A stretch of 64,000 nt of DNA. Source: BCD1 sp942492125. GTDB taxonomy: Bacteria; Bacteroidota; Bacteroidia; Chitinophagales; Saprospiraceae. The notes beneath the pieces were generated by a model. It did no database searches and was not told where the DNA came from. It saw only the letters and a list, made by a program, of their open reading frames with translations. Shown here one piece after another: positions 18,588 to 28,026 of the stretch. A program made the translations under genes and the position numbers. The DNA is taken from positions 310,001-374,000 of the forward strand of contig CALODM010000045.1 of the NCBI GenBank assembly GCA_942492125.1, written 5' to 3'. Position 1 is the first letter of the stretch; the number at the start of each line of letters is the position of its first letter.

Positions 18588-19799
18588 CTATTGACCTAAC
18601 TTTGCTGCAATAAACCCCGTCGTCCAGGCTGCCTGGAAGTTATATCCTCCTGTAATACCGTCGATATCCAGCAGTTCACCGGCGAAATAAAGGTTTTTAC
18701 AGACGGAACTTTCCATGGTGTTGAAGTTGATGGATTCCAGACTGATGCCGCCACAGGTGACAAATTCTTCCTTGAAAGTTGTTTTGCCCCGTACGGAGTA
18801 GTTGTCGTTGGTGAGCAGCGTGACTAATTTGTTGACTCCCTTTTTACCCAGTTCGTTCCATTTTTTCTTTTCCGGCAGATCTCCTTTTTTTAAAAGAAAT
18901 AACCATAACCTTTCGGGGAGAAAATAAGGACGTACATTGGCTAGTATTTTATTGGGATTGGTTTGGACAATTTTTACCAATTCACCTCGTACTTTTTCGA
19001 AATTTTTTTCGTCTACCCAGTTTACCTGTACGGTAAAGGCATAGTTCATTTCACTGAGGAGTTGTGCCCCAAAAGCAGACAATTTCAGAATGGCCGGTCC
19101 GCTCATTCCCCAATGGGTGATCAATAAGGGACCTGTTGAATGTAACTTTGTGCCCTGGATGCTTACCTGGGCGTTTTCCACCACAATACCCATGAGCTGT
19201 CGGACACTTTCGTCCGGCATATTAAAGGTAAACAGGGAAGGTACCGGGTCTTCAATTTTGTGGCCCATTTTTTCCAGCCATTCCAGGCCTTTTCTCTTTG
19301 GGGAACCACCGGTGGCGACAATGACTTTGTCAAATGTAAGTGGGGCCACATCAGAAAACCTCAACTCCAGTTGTGCACCGACCGGCTGAATAGCTTTTAC
19401 TGCCTGGCCGGTAATGATTTTTATACTTTTTTTTCTGGCAGCATCCAAAAAACAGTCAATGATGCTTTGCGAATCCTGCGACTTTGGAAAAACACAATTA
19501 TCCTCCTGAGTCACCAGGGGAACGCCTCTGGATTCAAACCATTGTATGGTATGCCGGGTATTAAAAACGCTAAAGGCTTTTTTAAGTTTTTTCCCGCCTC
19601 GGGGATATGCTTCGCTTAATTTTTTGATTGATGTACAACCGTTGGTGACATTGCATCGGCCTCCGCCCGAAATTTTTACCTTTGACAGCAGTTTTTTCGA
19701 TTTCTCAAAAATCACGACCTGTGCCTTTGGGAAATTTTCCTTAACGTTTATCGCTGAAAAAAAACCGGCTGCTCCTCCACCGATGATGGCAACGTTCAT
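18588..19799 (-). CDS. NAD(P)/FAD-dependent oxidoreductase, HI0933/YhiN family
   Basis: 403 aa from the ATG at 19799, chosen because MNVAIIGGGAAG places the dinucleotide-binding loop at residues 6-11. FAD contacts follow at 'FEKSKKLLSKVKISGGGRCNVTNG', the family hallmark, then 'VIVATGGSPKRKGLEWLEKMGHKIEDPVPSLFTF' and the C-terminal 'LYFAGELLDIDGITGGYNFQAAWTTGFIAA'. This is a predicted cytoplasmic flavoprotein of the BaiN/YhiN type whose physiological reaction is not settled in most species. It is monocistronic. Confidence 0.92.
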   Translation of the reverse strand: MNVAIIGGGAAGFFSAINVKENFPKAQVVIFEKSKKLLSKVKISGGGRCNVTNGCTSIKKLSEAYPRGGKKLKKAFSVFNTRHTIQWFESRGVPLVTQEDNCVFPKSQDSQSIIDCFLDAARKKSIKIITGQAVKAIQPVGAQLELRFSDVAPLTFDKVIVATGGSPKRKGLEWLEKMGHKIEDPVPSLFTFNMPDESVRQLMGIVVENAQVSIQGTKLHSTGPLLITHWGMSGPAILKLSAFGAQLLSEMNYAFTVQVNWVDEKNFEKVRGELVKIVQTNPNKILANVRPYFLPERLWLFLLKKGDLPEKKKWNELGKKGVNKLVTLLTNDNYSVRGKTTFKEEFVTCGGISLESINFNTMESSVCKNLYFAGELLDIDGITGGYNFQAAWTTGFIAAKLGQ

Positions 19800-20066
19800 A
19801 CTGCTGTTGATAGTTTTTTGAATGATTCTTGAAGGCAAACATAATCAATTCTTTAAACACTGGTGTGGGGATAAAAGAAGTTTCCAGTTGTTCCTGATGG
19901 TTTCCAATAGTTCCAGGTGTTTCTCCGTTTTAGACCTTGGTGAATCTTACTGTTTCCTTGTAAGCTTGCGGTTAAAAAGTCAATAAGTAATTAGCCGGGA
20001 CAACTCCATTATTTTTGTTTGAATTTACTGCATACCAATGCTGTACTCCTATGTTCTATAAACTTG

Positions 20067-22220
20067 TCATTTCACCGCAAACCTGATTAGCTCCTTAAAA
20101 CCGCTCTGCTGAAATTCCAGTATATAAAATCCCTGGCTCAGGCTGGAAATATCAAAGGGTAATTCGTTTCCTCCCCTGGCCGGCAGGAAAGTCTCTCCGA
20201 ATACCCGTTGACCGAAGGCATTGTAAATATTAATAAATACTTCAACTTCCTCATCAGTTTTAAATTGCAGGTTAATGACACCGATCGCCGGATTGGGAAA
20301 TAACCGGATATCACGCACCTCTTTTCCAAATTCAAAAGTGATTTGGGGGCTATACTGGAAACTACCATCCTCATCTATCATTTTTAACCGGTAATAATTA
20401 GTGCCGTTGTCCGGTTCCGTATCGGAAAAAGTGTATTGGTTGGTACTATCAAAACTCCCCGCAGCACTCACCGCTCCAATCGTTTTGAATGCATTGGCAT
20501 CATTAGACCTTTCGACCTCAAAAGTATTGACATTCAATTCATTCATCGTGCTCCAGGAAAGGTCAATCCCTTTTTCCCGGGCATCGCCGGAAAATGATAA
20601 AAGGTTCAGTGGAAGCGGGGCTGCCTGTGTCAGGGTGAACCGATACGGTGTTCTCCAGCTATTCCCTGAAACATTTTCGTGGATAATGCGGAAGAAGTAC
20701 CTGGAACCGGGGGAAAGATCATCTGCCGGGACATTCAGCATGATGGTACCTGAACCTGGAGAAAAGCTGGTCCAGTAATGCCCCGAAGTGTTCATATCGG
20801 CGTATACCGAAGGGCTGCTCGTGAAAAAATCTATACGCCCACCGAGGCTGGGGTTAGGAACGAATTCGATATCCAGCCCGCCGGAAGAGAGGGTTTCCAG
20901 GGTGAATTTAAACCAGTCAGGATCGGTATCATAGGGCCCGTCCGGAGCATAGGAACTCCTTTTCTGAGGCATTCCCGCAAATTCGATTGCAGGTCTGACA
21001 TCCCAGCTAAACCTGGGGTAATCCCCTTCATCAAGTCCCCGGAGCACTGTGTTTATATCACTGTTGACCGACAGGTGGGTTTCAAAGGTCAATAAGGAAT
21101 CCGACAATAGGAAAGGCGCTTCGTCAAAAGGCCTGGGTATACTGCCGTCAAACAGCCATTGTCTCGACCAGGCGACGACCCCGTCTCCACTATCGAAGGA
21201 AACATCTGAGGTTATCCAGGTATATCGGATATCCCCAGGTAAAGGCATGGAAGGATTGTCGTAAGTGCCATGCCAGGGCTCTGAAAACCCCTGTTGCTGG
21301 CCATTGATATTGATACCGATGATGTTTGGGTTATTTTCATTGCCATCGCAATCTACATCTGCATTGGCATAGAACCAGGTACCGATATCATCCTCATCCC
21401 CGCCAAACAGATAATTGCCGGGGCAATCGTCCAGATCCAGAAAACCGCAGCCGTAACTGTATCGGAGGTCGCGGACTGCTTCCGAGGTCAGATCCGGCAA
21501 TCCGTCCCGGAACTCATCTTCTTCATGGCCTCCGAAATCACTGATGTTACCCATCGTATTACTGCCCCTGTGTGGGGTGCTGGTTGTTACGAGTTTGGCA
21601 ACTTTATGTCCGTCTCCACTGGATGGGTCCACCCACCATAGGTGGTTTCCACTGGCATCGGTGCGTTGCAGGTATTCTCTGGACTCCAGCCCTCCCATAG
21701 AGTGGGCCATTAGAATGACTTTTTCTTTTCCGGGATTGGCAGCCAATACTTTTTTGATCATTTCCCCAAGGGCATAACCCTGTTTGTAAATGGCTGATTC
21801 ATTACTGTCAGATGCCCAAAAGGAAGGACTGCCGCCATCGTGGATATAGATCTGTGGGTTGGAAGTATTTTCATTCCAGTAATTATCCAGGTTGATGGCA
21901 TACAAACAACCGGGAGCCAGGTCATTCGTTTCATTGGAAAAAGAGACCAATACGTCATCATCATTGGTATGTGGAATGCCGTCATTACCCCAGATATGGG
22001 TACCTTCCTGGGCGTTTACCACCGCATGGAAGACGTCGGCAAGACCTCCCCATACATTTTCGAAATCATTGTTGTTATAAACATTTCCGAAAGAACTTTC
22101 CGAACCCGTCCAGCCATGTAAAAATATGACAGGATAGGGACAATCTCCAGCCTGGCTGAAAAGCTTTCCGGAAACAAAAAGGAAGAGGGTCAGAAAAACA
22201 GGGAGTAATAGTCTTTGCAT
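20067..22220 (-). CDS. T9SS-secreted lipase/esterase (alpha/beta hydrolase)
   Basis: 717 aa. A signal peptide covers residues 1-22. The alpha/beta hydrolase core (about 27-370) begins with the oxyanion motif 'VIFLHGWTGS' (H35-G36) and has the nucleophile elbow 'AHSMGG' with S174, preceded by a helix as in bacterial triacylglycerol lipases. 'DGVVAWSRQW' (about 340) probably contributes the acid. A pre-peptidase C-terminal-like beta domain follows (about 430-535), then an FN3-like stretch (about 540-635, 'LNLLSFSGDAREKGIDLSW') and the T9SS sorting domain (about 640-717, 'RLFPNPAIGVINLQF'). It should act outside the cell or on its surface on esters or lipids. Confidence 0.9.
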   Translation of the reverse strand: MQRLLLPVFLTLFLFVSGKLFSQAGDCPYPVIFLHGWTGSESSFGNVYNNNDFENVWGGLADVFHAVVNAQEGTHIWGNDGIPHTNDDDVLVSFSNETNDLAPGCLYAINLDNYWNENTSNPQIYIHDGGSPSFWASDSNESAIYKQGYALGEMIKKVLAANPGKEKVILMAHSMGGLESREYLQRTDASGNHLWWVDPSSGDGHKVAKLVTTSTPHRGSNTMGNISDFGGHEEDEFRDGLPDLTSEAVRDLRYSYGCGFLDLDDCPGNYLFGGDEDDIGTWFYANADVDCDGNENNPNIIGININGQQQGFSEPWHGTYDNPSMPLPGDIRYTWITSDVSFDSGDGVVAWSRQWLFDGSIPRPFDEAPFLLSDSLLTFETHLSVNSDINTVLRGLDEGDYPRFSWDVRPAIEFAGMPQKRSSYAPDGPYDTDPDWFKFTLETLSSGGLDIEFVPNPSLGGRIDFFTSSPSVYADMNTSGHYWTSFSPGSGTIMLNVPADDLSPGSRYFFRIIHENVSGNSWRTPYRFTLTQAAPLPLNLLSFSGDAREKGIDLSWSTMNELNVNTFEVERSNDANAFKTIGAVSAAGSFDSTNQYTFSDTEPDNGTNYYRLKMIDEDGSFQYSPQITFEFGKEVRDIRLFPNPAIGVINLQFKTDEEVEVFINIYNAFGQRVFGETFLPARGGNELPFDISSLSQGFYILEFQQSGFKELIRFAVK

Positions 22221-22449
22221 CTGCTATAAATTTTTGTCTTATGGATGTATCGGCAAGGCAACGATTTAATGTTGTTATGATAAAGATAAGAGAAAAAACG
22301 AAAGCAGTAAAGACAGGCAAATGTGTTAAGGATGTATTAAATTGAATTGTATTCCCAACTATGCCGGAAATGCCATTGGTCTACCCTGGTGGAATGGGTA
22401 CTTATTTATGAATACGTACGCTGATTATTTAAACAAAACCTATTGACAA

Positions 22450-22869
22450 ATGAAGAAGATATTGCTTGTTTTTTTAGCGGTCTGTATGATCGGACTTTCC
22501 GCGTGCACTAAAGAGGGCGGTAAAAATACATTTGCTTACGGCAAAATATTTGAACTGGATTTTGGAATGTTTAAAACCTCGGATGATGGATTGGTGAAAT
22601 TGTCCTTTGATACGATTGAAGATTCCCGCTGCCCCCTGAATGTGATCTGTGTCTGGGAAGGTCAGGCAGAGGTAACTTTTAAGGTCACCATTTCCGATGA
22701 AGAACCGGTAGATTTGAAACTGATCAACCGGGTGGGTTATCCCGAACTGGGTGTTGATACCCTGGGGAATTTTATCTTTACGCTTGAAGAGGTACTACCT
22801 TATCCCGAAGAGCCGAATCAGTTGGATGATGAAGATTATCTGGTGAAGATGAAGGTGGAGGAGTTGTGA
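22450..22869 (+). CDS. Lipoprotein of unknown function with DSRCP motif
   Basis: 139 aa. A clear lipoprotein signal ends in the lipobox LSAC (Cys19). The mature domain carries 'DSRCPLNVICVWEGQAEVTF', a motif recurrent in small secreted proteins whose two cysteines could form a disulphide. The domain is predicted all-beta. It is monocistronic, divergent from the lipase, and followed by a large inverted repeat. Function is unknown. Confidence 0.8.
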   Translation: MKKILLVFLAVCMIGLSACTKEGGKNTFAYGKIFELDFGMFKTSDDGLVKLSFDTIEDSRCPLNVICVWEGQAEVTFKVTISDEEPVDLKLINRVGYPELGVDTLGNFIFTLEEVLPYPEEPNQLDDEDYLVKMKVEEL

Positions 22870-22901
22870 AAAAATAAGGCTTTTTAACGATCCATTAAAA
22901 T

Positions 22902-22985
22902 GAGGCTGTCTCCTAAGTCCGGTTCCGCAAATGGAATTTTCCAGGACCGCAAGAAACCTTGCTTGTGAGACAGCCTCTGTTTTTA
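22902..22985 (+). terminator. 76-bp inverted-repeat element, terminator or palindromic mobile relic
   Basis: GAGGCTGTCTC (22902-22912) is perfectly complementary to GAGACAGCCTC (22967-22977), with a structured interior and five T after it. It lies 32 bases downstream of the lipoprotein gene and would act as a terminator for either strand. The arms also resemble terminal repeats of small palindromic elements in Bacteroidota. Confidence 0.55.
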
Positions 22986-23030
22986 ATATAATTTTCGGTT
23001 GAAATATTCTGCTTTGATCAGGTAGAATAC

Positions 23031-24751
23031 CTATTCAATCATTATTTTTTTCGTTAATCTTTCTTTAGCTGACAGCAGTTGTACGAAGTAAAAACCTTTG
23101 GCCAGATCGGGCAATCGGACGTCGATATTGGTCTCGGTGGATTTTATACTCCGCCTGTGAACAACTTTCCCGGTAGCATCAGAGATCATCATTTGTACAT
23201 CAGTGGATAAACCCTCCAGCCTTACATTGAATATGCCATTGTTAGGATTTGGAGCAATGAGCATCTCAACAGATTCAGGATCGACTTCATTTATTGGCGT
23301 ATTCACTATTTCTGTAACAGAAATGCCAAATTCACCGACTGCTCCGGCGTATCCATCCACCATGATATAATAAATCTGACCGGCGGTCAAGGTGTTTGCC
23401 TGCATCCAACTGTCATAATTTGTTGCACAGCTATCCGGGCCATCATCATTGGCTCCGATTAAAGCATAGGTTGAAAAATCATCGCAGTCGATAACGCTGT
23501 ATAGTGCCAGTTGAGTATCAAAATCAGCCAGGTCGCAGGTACTGATCTCCACGGCTCCTGAGGTAGGCGCTGTAAAGGTGAACCAAACGGAGTTTTGCAC
23601 TTGTCCGATACCCGCATTCAATTCTTCTGCACACCAGCTGGTTCCACAGCTCGTAGCTTCAGGGGCAATGTCTTCTTCACCATCAGCGGCCGTAGCATTT
23701 ACATTGGTATTCCCTGCATTCACAGAGCCGTCAGCTGGAATATGGGTGGCGTTGCAGGCGTTGTCGTTGCCCGGAGCCAAACACCACATTCAATTCCGAG
23801 GAAATACGCAAAGGCAGAACCGGAGTAGGAGGTGAAACCTGCGGCAGAGGAAGGAATAGGGTCACCAAAATTCAAATCTCCGTAATAGATCGTATGTCCG
23901 GTATCATCGGAGTCTACATAAATATGACTTCCGTCAGCATCATATACTGCCATTACCCAGTAGGTTCCTGGAGCCAGCTGCGTGGAATTTACTGGTAAAG
24001 AAACAACGCCTTGACCAACGGTTGTTACGCCAGTTGATGCTACCAGATTATTTGGCACGCCATTATTGTCATCAAAAACGGCCATTTGTACCTGTACACC
24101 GGTATTTGTACCAACTAAATTAACGGACTGAAGTATGCCATCTTCACTAAGGTCAAAACTAGAGCCTAACAGGAAGTTGGCACTAAAATCTTCCGTCTCA
24201 AATCCTGTTATATCCTGATTACCAATATTACAGGTGGTGCCACATTCAATTCCGAGGAAATAAGCAAAGGCAGACCCGGAGTAGGAGGTGAAACCTGCCG
24301 CAGTCGAAGGAATAGGGTCACCAAAATTTAAGTCTCCGTAATAGATCGTATGTCCGGTATCATCGGAGTCCACATAAATATGACTTCCGTCAGCATCATA
24401 TACTGCCATTACCCAGTAGGTTCCTGGAGCCAGCTGAGTAGGTGTCACCGGCAAAGAAACAACGCCTTGGCCAACGGTTGTTACGCCAGTTGATGCTACC
24501 AGATTATTTGGCACGCCATTATTGTCATCAAAAACGGCCATTTGCACCTGGGCACCGGTGTTTGTACCAACTAAGTTAACGGAATGGAGTATGCCATCTT
24601 CACTAAGCTCAAAACTAGAGCCCAACAGGAAGTTGGCACTAAAATCTTCCGTCTCAAATCCTTCGATATTCTGATTGCCGATATTACAATCCTGTGCGTA
24701 GGTAATGGATGAAATGAGTATTACGAGAATAAATGTCAATATTTTTTTCAT
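23031..24751 (-). pseudogene. T9SS protein with two tandem 152-aa domains, interrupted by a single frameshift
   Basis: The two reading frames, 24751 down to 23720 and 23789 down to 23031, are one gene. The first ends its second domain copy with 'GIECG' and then reads nonsense. The second frame picks up 'LAPGNDNACNATHIPADG' and runs into a beta domain ('VWFTFTAPTSGAVEISTCDLADFDTQLALY') and a T9SS sorting domain ('MLIAPNPNNGIFNVRL' to 'KKIMIE'). The total length of 1721 bases is one short of a full codon count, so one base is missing near 23787-23800. Restored, the protein has 573 aa: a signal peptide (about 1-19), two near-identical 152-aa beta domains, a third beta domain and the sorting signal. 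It may be a sequencing error rather than a true pseudogene. Confidence 0.8.
23785..24688 (-). repeat. Direct repeat, 456-bp period, inside the T9SS gene
   Basis: Bases 23785-24232 and 24241-24688 are near-identical. Each encodes one copy of a domain with 'GFETEDFSANFLLGSSF' near its start and 'GSAFAYFLGIECG' at its end. The high identity points to recent duplication. The frame disruption lies at the boundary of the second encoded copy. Confidence 0.88.
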
Positions 24752-24973
24752 ACATATGGGTTTTGGTTAAAAAAGGATGTTATATATCACTGAGATGAAT
24801 ATATGAACGCCTGAATATAGTGTAGTGTAGCCAGATATGCAATCTTTTAATTAGTATTCTAATGAAAAAAATATTGCAATCGATCTAAAGTGCCAAATAA
24901 ATTATCATTTATAGTAAAAAATGTTGTTGAATATTTTATGTTTTAATTTAATTACACCGTTGGAAGTTTTTTA

Positions 24974-25021
24974 AAGCAGAAGCTAAGGTTAAGGTATTGT
25001 ATTTGTCCCTAGCTTCTGCTT
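24974..25021 (-). terminator. Hairpin downstream of the von Willebrand gene
   Basis: AAGCAGAAGCTA (24974-24985) is perfectly complementary to TAGCTTCTGCTT (25010-25021). It lies 18 bases beyond the stop of the minus-strand gene. The T tract on that strand is short and mixed with A, so termination strength is uncertain. Confidence 0.6.
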
Positions 25022-25038
25022 ATACTTTAGTTGGAGTG

Positions 25039-27304
25039 TCACTTCCCGGCCAGGGTCTTCCCGGACAATTCCTGTGCCTGATCGATCAATAGGATCATCT
25101 CTCCACGATAGCCGTTAGCATCCTTACCTTTGGATCTTATAGCCATGTTTTTAAGGCTCTTCCAGTTGGATTTTCCTTTATACTTTGAATCGCGCAGTAA
25201 TAATCCAAATTCTGCAACCGAAGCTGACCAGCGGAAGTTGTCAGAACTCTTTTCCAGCGGAATATTCATATCTTCCGCTCCTTTTTCCAATAACTGACTT
25301 ATATGGCCGTCAGGTTTTTTGTATCGAAACTTGATGTGCACCATATCTTTTTTAGCACCGCTGAAGGCCGGCACAGGTTCAACCTGTTGCTGAGAGTCCT
25401 GTACATCTGCGATATAAGGCGTTTGATAATTGGCCGGAATGATCTCGTAAAGGGCCGTAACGGTATGTCCGGCACCCATTTCACCGGCGTCTTTGGTGTC
25501 GTCATCAAAATCCTCATCTGCGAGCAGGCGATTTTCGTAACCGATCAGTCTGTAACCTTTTACCTGTTCAGGATTGAATTCCAATTGCAATTTTACATCT
25601 TTGGCAATGGCGAAAATGGTGCCGCCAAATTCATTGATAAGTACCTTTTGGGCTTCACCGATATTGTCGATGTAAGCGTGGTTGCCATTGCCCTTGTCAG
25701 CCAGTTTTTGCATTTTTCCATCCTGGTAATTACCCATGCCAAAACCTAAAACGGTCAGAAATACGCCACTTTCCCGTTCCTTTTCGATTAATTTTACCAG
25801 ATTGATGTCACTGCTGATACCAACATTGAAGTCACCATCAGTTGCGATTATTACCCTGTTATTACCCTTTTTATTGAAGTTTTCCCGGGCGAGTTTATAG
25901 GCCAGTTCTATGCCTGCACCTCCTGCGGTAGATCCGCCGGCACGTAACCTGTTGATCGCATCTTTAATAACTTTTTTGTCGGTGCCATTGGTTGGATTAA
26001 GTACTACTCCTGCCGAACCGGCATACACTACAATGGAGACAAAGTCTTGTTGACGTAAATTGTCGACCAGTAAATTCAGAGATTGTTGTAAAAGCGGTAA
26101 TTTGTTGGGCCTGTTCATACTTCCCGAAACATCGATGAGAAATACGAGGTTCGAGGCTGGAAGGTCTTCTTTGGCAAACCGTTTTCCCTGCAGGCCAATG
26201 TGCAACAATTTATGGCCTTTTTGCCAGGGGCATTCCGAAATTTCCGTAATGATCTCAAAGGGATGTTCTCCCTTAGGTTCCGGGTAGTCATAATTGAAAT
26301 AATTGACCATTTCCTCAATGCGGATGGCATCTTTAGGCGGTAAGGAACCATTGCTGACGAAGCGGCGCATATTGCTGTAAGATGCAGCATCCACATCGAT
26401 GGAAAAGGTAGAGAGCGGCGTTTTTGTAGCCTGGAGAAACGGGTTTTCATAGATTTCGTCATAGCGTTCTGCTGAATAATCTACAATAGAATCCTTAGGA
26501 ACGCTGGTGGTATTTTTTACATCTTTCTTGTCAGCGACTTTGGCTTTATCGTCAACGGCAGCGATTTTGGGCTCCGCCTGCTTTGAAGCTGGCGGAATGG
26601 GGGCAGGTGTTGGCGTTGGCTCAGCTGGTTTTGAAATGGGTTGGGCTGGAGATGGCGCCGGTGGTGCCGGCTTGCTGTTTATATGCTCTTACTTCCGCCG
26701 GCTCAGAAGGTTTGGGGGCCGTTTTATGGTTAGCTTTGCCTTTGACACCATCGACGTAGTGATCGGTAGTTTCCGAACGACTGCCTCTTATTTTTGCACG
26801 CTGCGGTGCTGCTTTGACGCCAGCCACTCTTCCGGAAAGGGCATCCTGGTAAGCCCCTTCTTTTTTCCTGGATTTTTTGTTCCGTTTTGGTACGCTGGCA
26901 TATCCTACGGAACGGGCTTCTTTACGAACCCCCATAGCCGTAACGACACATGCGTCAAGCGTAATCCCTTGTTGGAGAACAACATCAACAACGTTACTTT
27001 TACCGAGGTGAATTTCCTGTGTGGAAAATCCTGTGTAACTGATTACCAGGGTGGCCTTTTCCCGGGTAACTTTCAAGCTGTATTGTCCATCAAAATCAGT
27101 AATGGTCCCATTGGTAGTGCCTTTCTCCAGAATACTGGCTCCGATGAGGGCTTCCCCGCTCTCGTCGGTTACTTTTCCTGTGATGGTAAAAGATTTTGCC
27201 GGTACAATAATGGCTCTTTTTGACGTTGAAGCATAAGGGGAAACAAAAGCTGCTGCCGAGAACAACAACGCGGCAGCAGTAATAAAATAGAACAAATTTT
27301 TCAT
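25039..27304 (-). pseudogene. YfbK-like von Willebrand factor A protein with N-terminal regulatory-like domain, split by one frameshift
   Basis: Two frames form one gene. The N-terminal part (27304 to 26621) has a signal peptide, a carboxypeptidase-regulatory-like domain ('FTITGKVTDESGEALIGASI'), a TonB plug-like 'VVTAMGVRKEARSVGYA' stretch and a Pro-rich linker. The C-terminal frame (open well upstream of the ATG at 26394) continues the Pro-rich linker and reads 'NPFLQATKTPLSTFSIDVDAASYSNM', the standard YfbK entry. It then has the VWA domain with MIDAS 'DVSGS' (near 26133) and the DUF3520 C-terminal domain ('FRWSASVAEFGLLLRDS'). The length of 2266 bases is one more than a codon multiple; skipping one A in the ATAAAC at about 26676-26681 restores a 754-aa protein. 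Such proteins are envelope-associated; function is unknown. Confidence 0.82.
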
Positions 27305-27396
27305 AGCTTTACAATTTTAGTTTTAGTTATTCGAAGGATGCAGCATCTCTTTGGATTACACACAGGCATAACAATTTTTTTGAACAGTTTTCCTAA

Positions 27397-27969
27397 ATGC
27401 TTAAAATCTGGCGCCGAAATAAGGATGAATTCAGCGATGAGGAATTGCTGGATCTGTTTTTGAAAAGTGACGACTTGTCACACCTTGGGCTATTGTTTGA
27501 AAGGTATATGGAACTGGTATTGGGGGTTTGTCTGAAGTACTTAAATGATGAGGCCCTGGCAGAAGATGCGGTAATGAATATTTTCGAGGAGGTGGCAGAA
27601 AAGGTAAAAAAACACGAAATTGCAGCATTCCGCGGATGGCTTTATGTATTGAGCCGGAACCACTGCCTGATGCAGCTCCGAAAAGATAAAAAACATTTAA
27701 ATGCAAATATTGCCCCCGAAAATATGTATTCCGCAGAGGAAATGCATCCTTTGGATGAACCTTCTGAAGAAGAGGTTCGGGAACAACACTTAAAAGAATG
27801 TCTGGAAACCCTTTCGGTACAACAAAAAGAGTGTGTCGATATGTTTTATTACCAGGGATATTCTTATAAGGAAATTGCTGCAATGAAAACCGAAAACGTC
27901 GGTAAAATACGTTCTCATATTCAGAACGGCCGACGCAACTTGAAGAATTGTATTGAAAGTAAAAATTAA
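27397..27969 (+). CDS. ECF-type sigma factor (divergent group)
   Basis: 190 aa. Region 2 covers about residues 20-90 ('LFERYMELVLGVCLKYLNDEALAEDAVMNIFEEV' and 'FRGWLYVLSRNHCLMQLRK'). A Glu-rich linker follows, then region 4 at about 130-185 ('LSVQQKECVDMFYYQGYSYKEIAAM' ... 'IRSHIQNGRRNLKNCI'). It is divergent from the von Willebrand gene by 92 bases and precedes its probable membrane partner by 57 bases. The linked YfbK-like gene is a plausible regulon member. Confidence 0.92.
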   Translation: MLKIWRRNKDEFSDEELLDLFLKSDDLSHLGLLFERYMELVLGVCLKYLNDEALAEDAVMNIFEEVAEKVKKHEIAAFRGWLYVLSRNHCLMQLRKDKKHLNANIAPENMYSAEEMHPLDEPSEEEVREQHLKECLETLSVQQKECVDMFYYQGYSYKEIAAMKTENVGKIRSHIQNGRRNLKNCIESKN

Positions 27970-28026
27970 TTACGAATTTTAACCAGTAACCAGGTAATTA
28001 CGAAAAAGGAAAGGACATATCATTTA

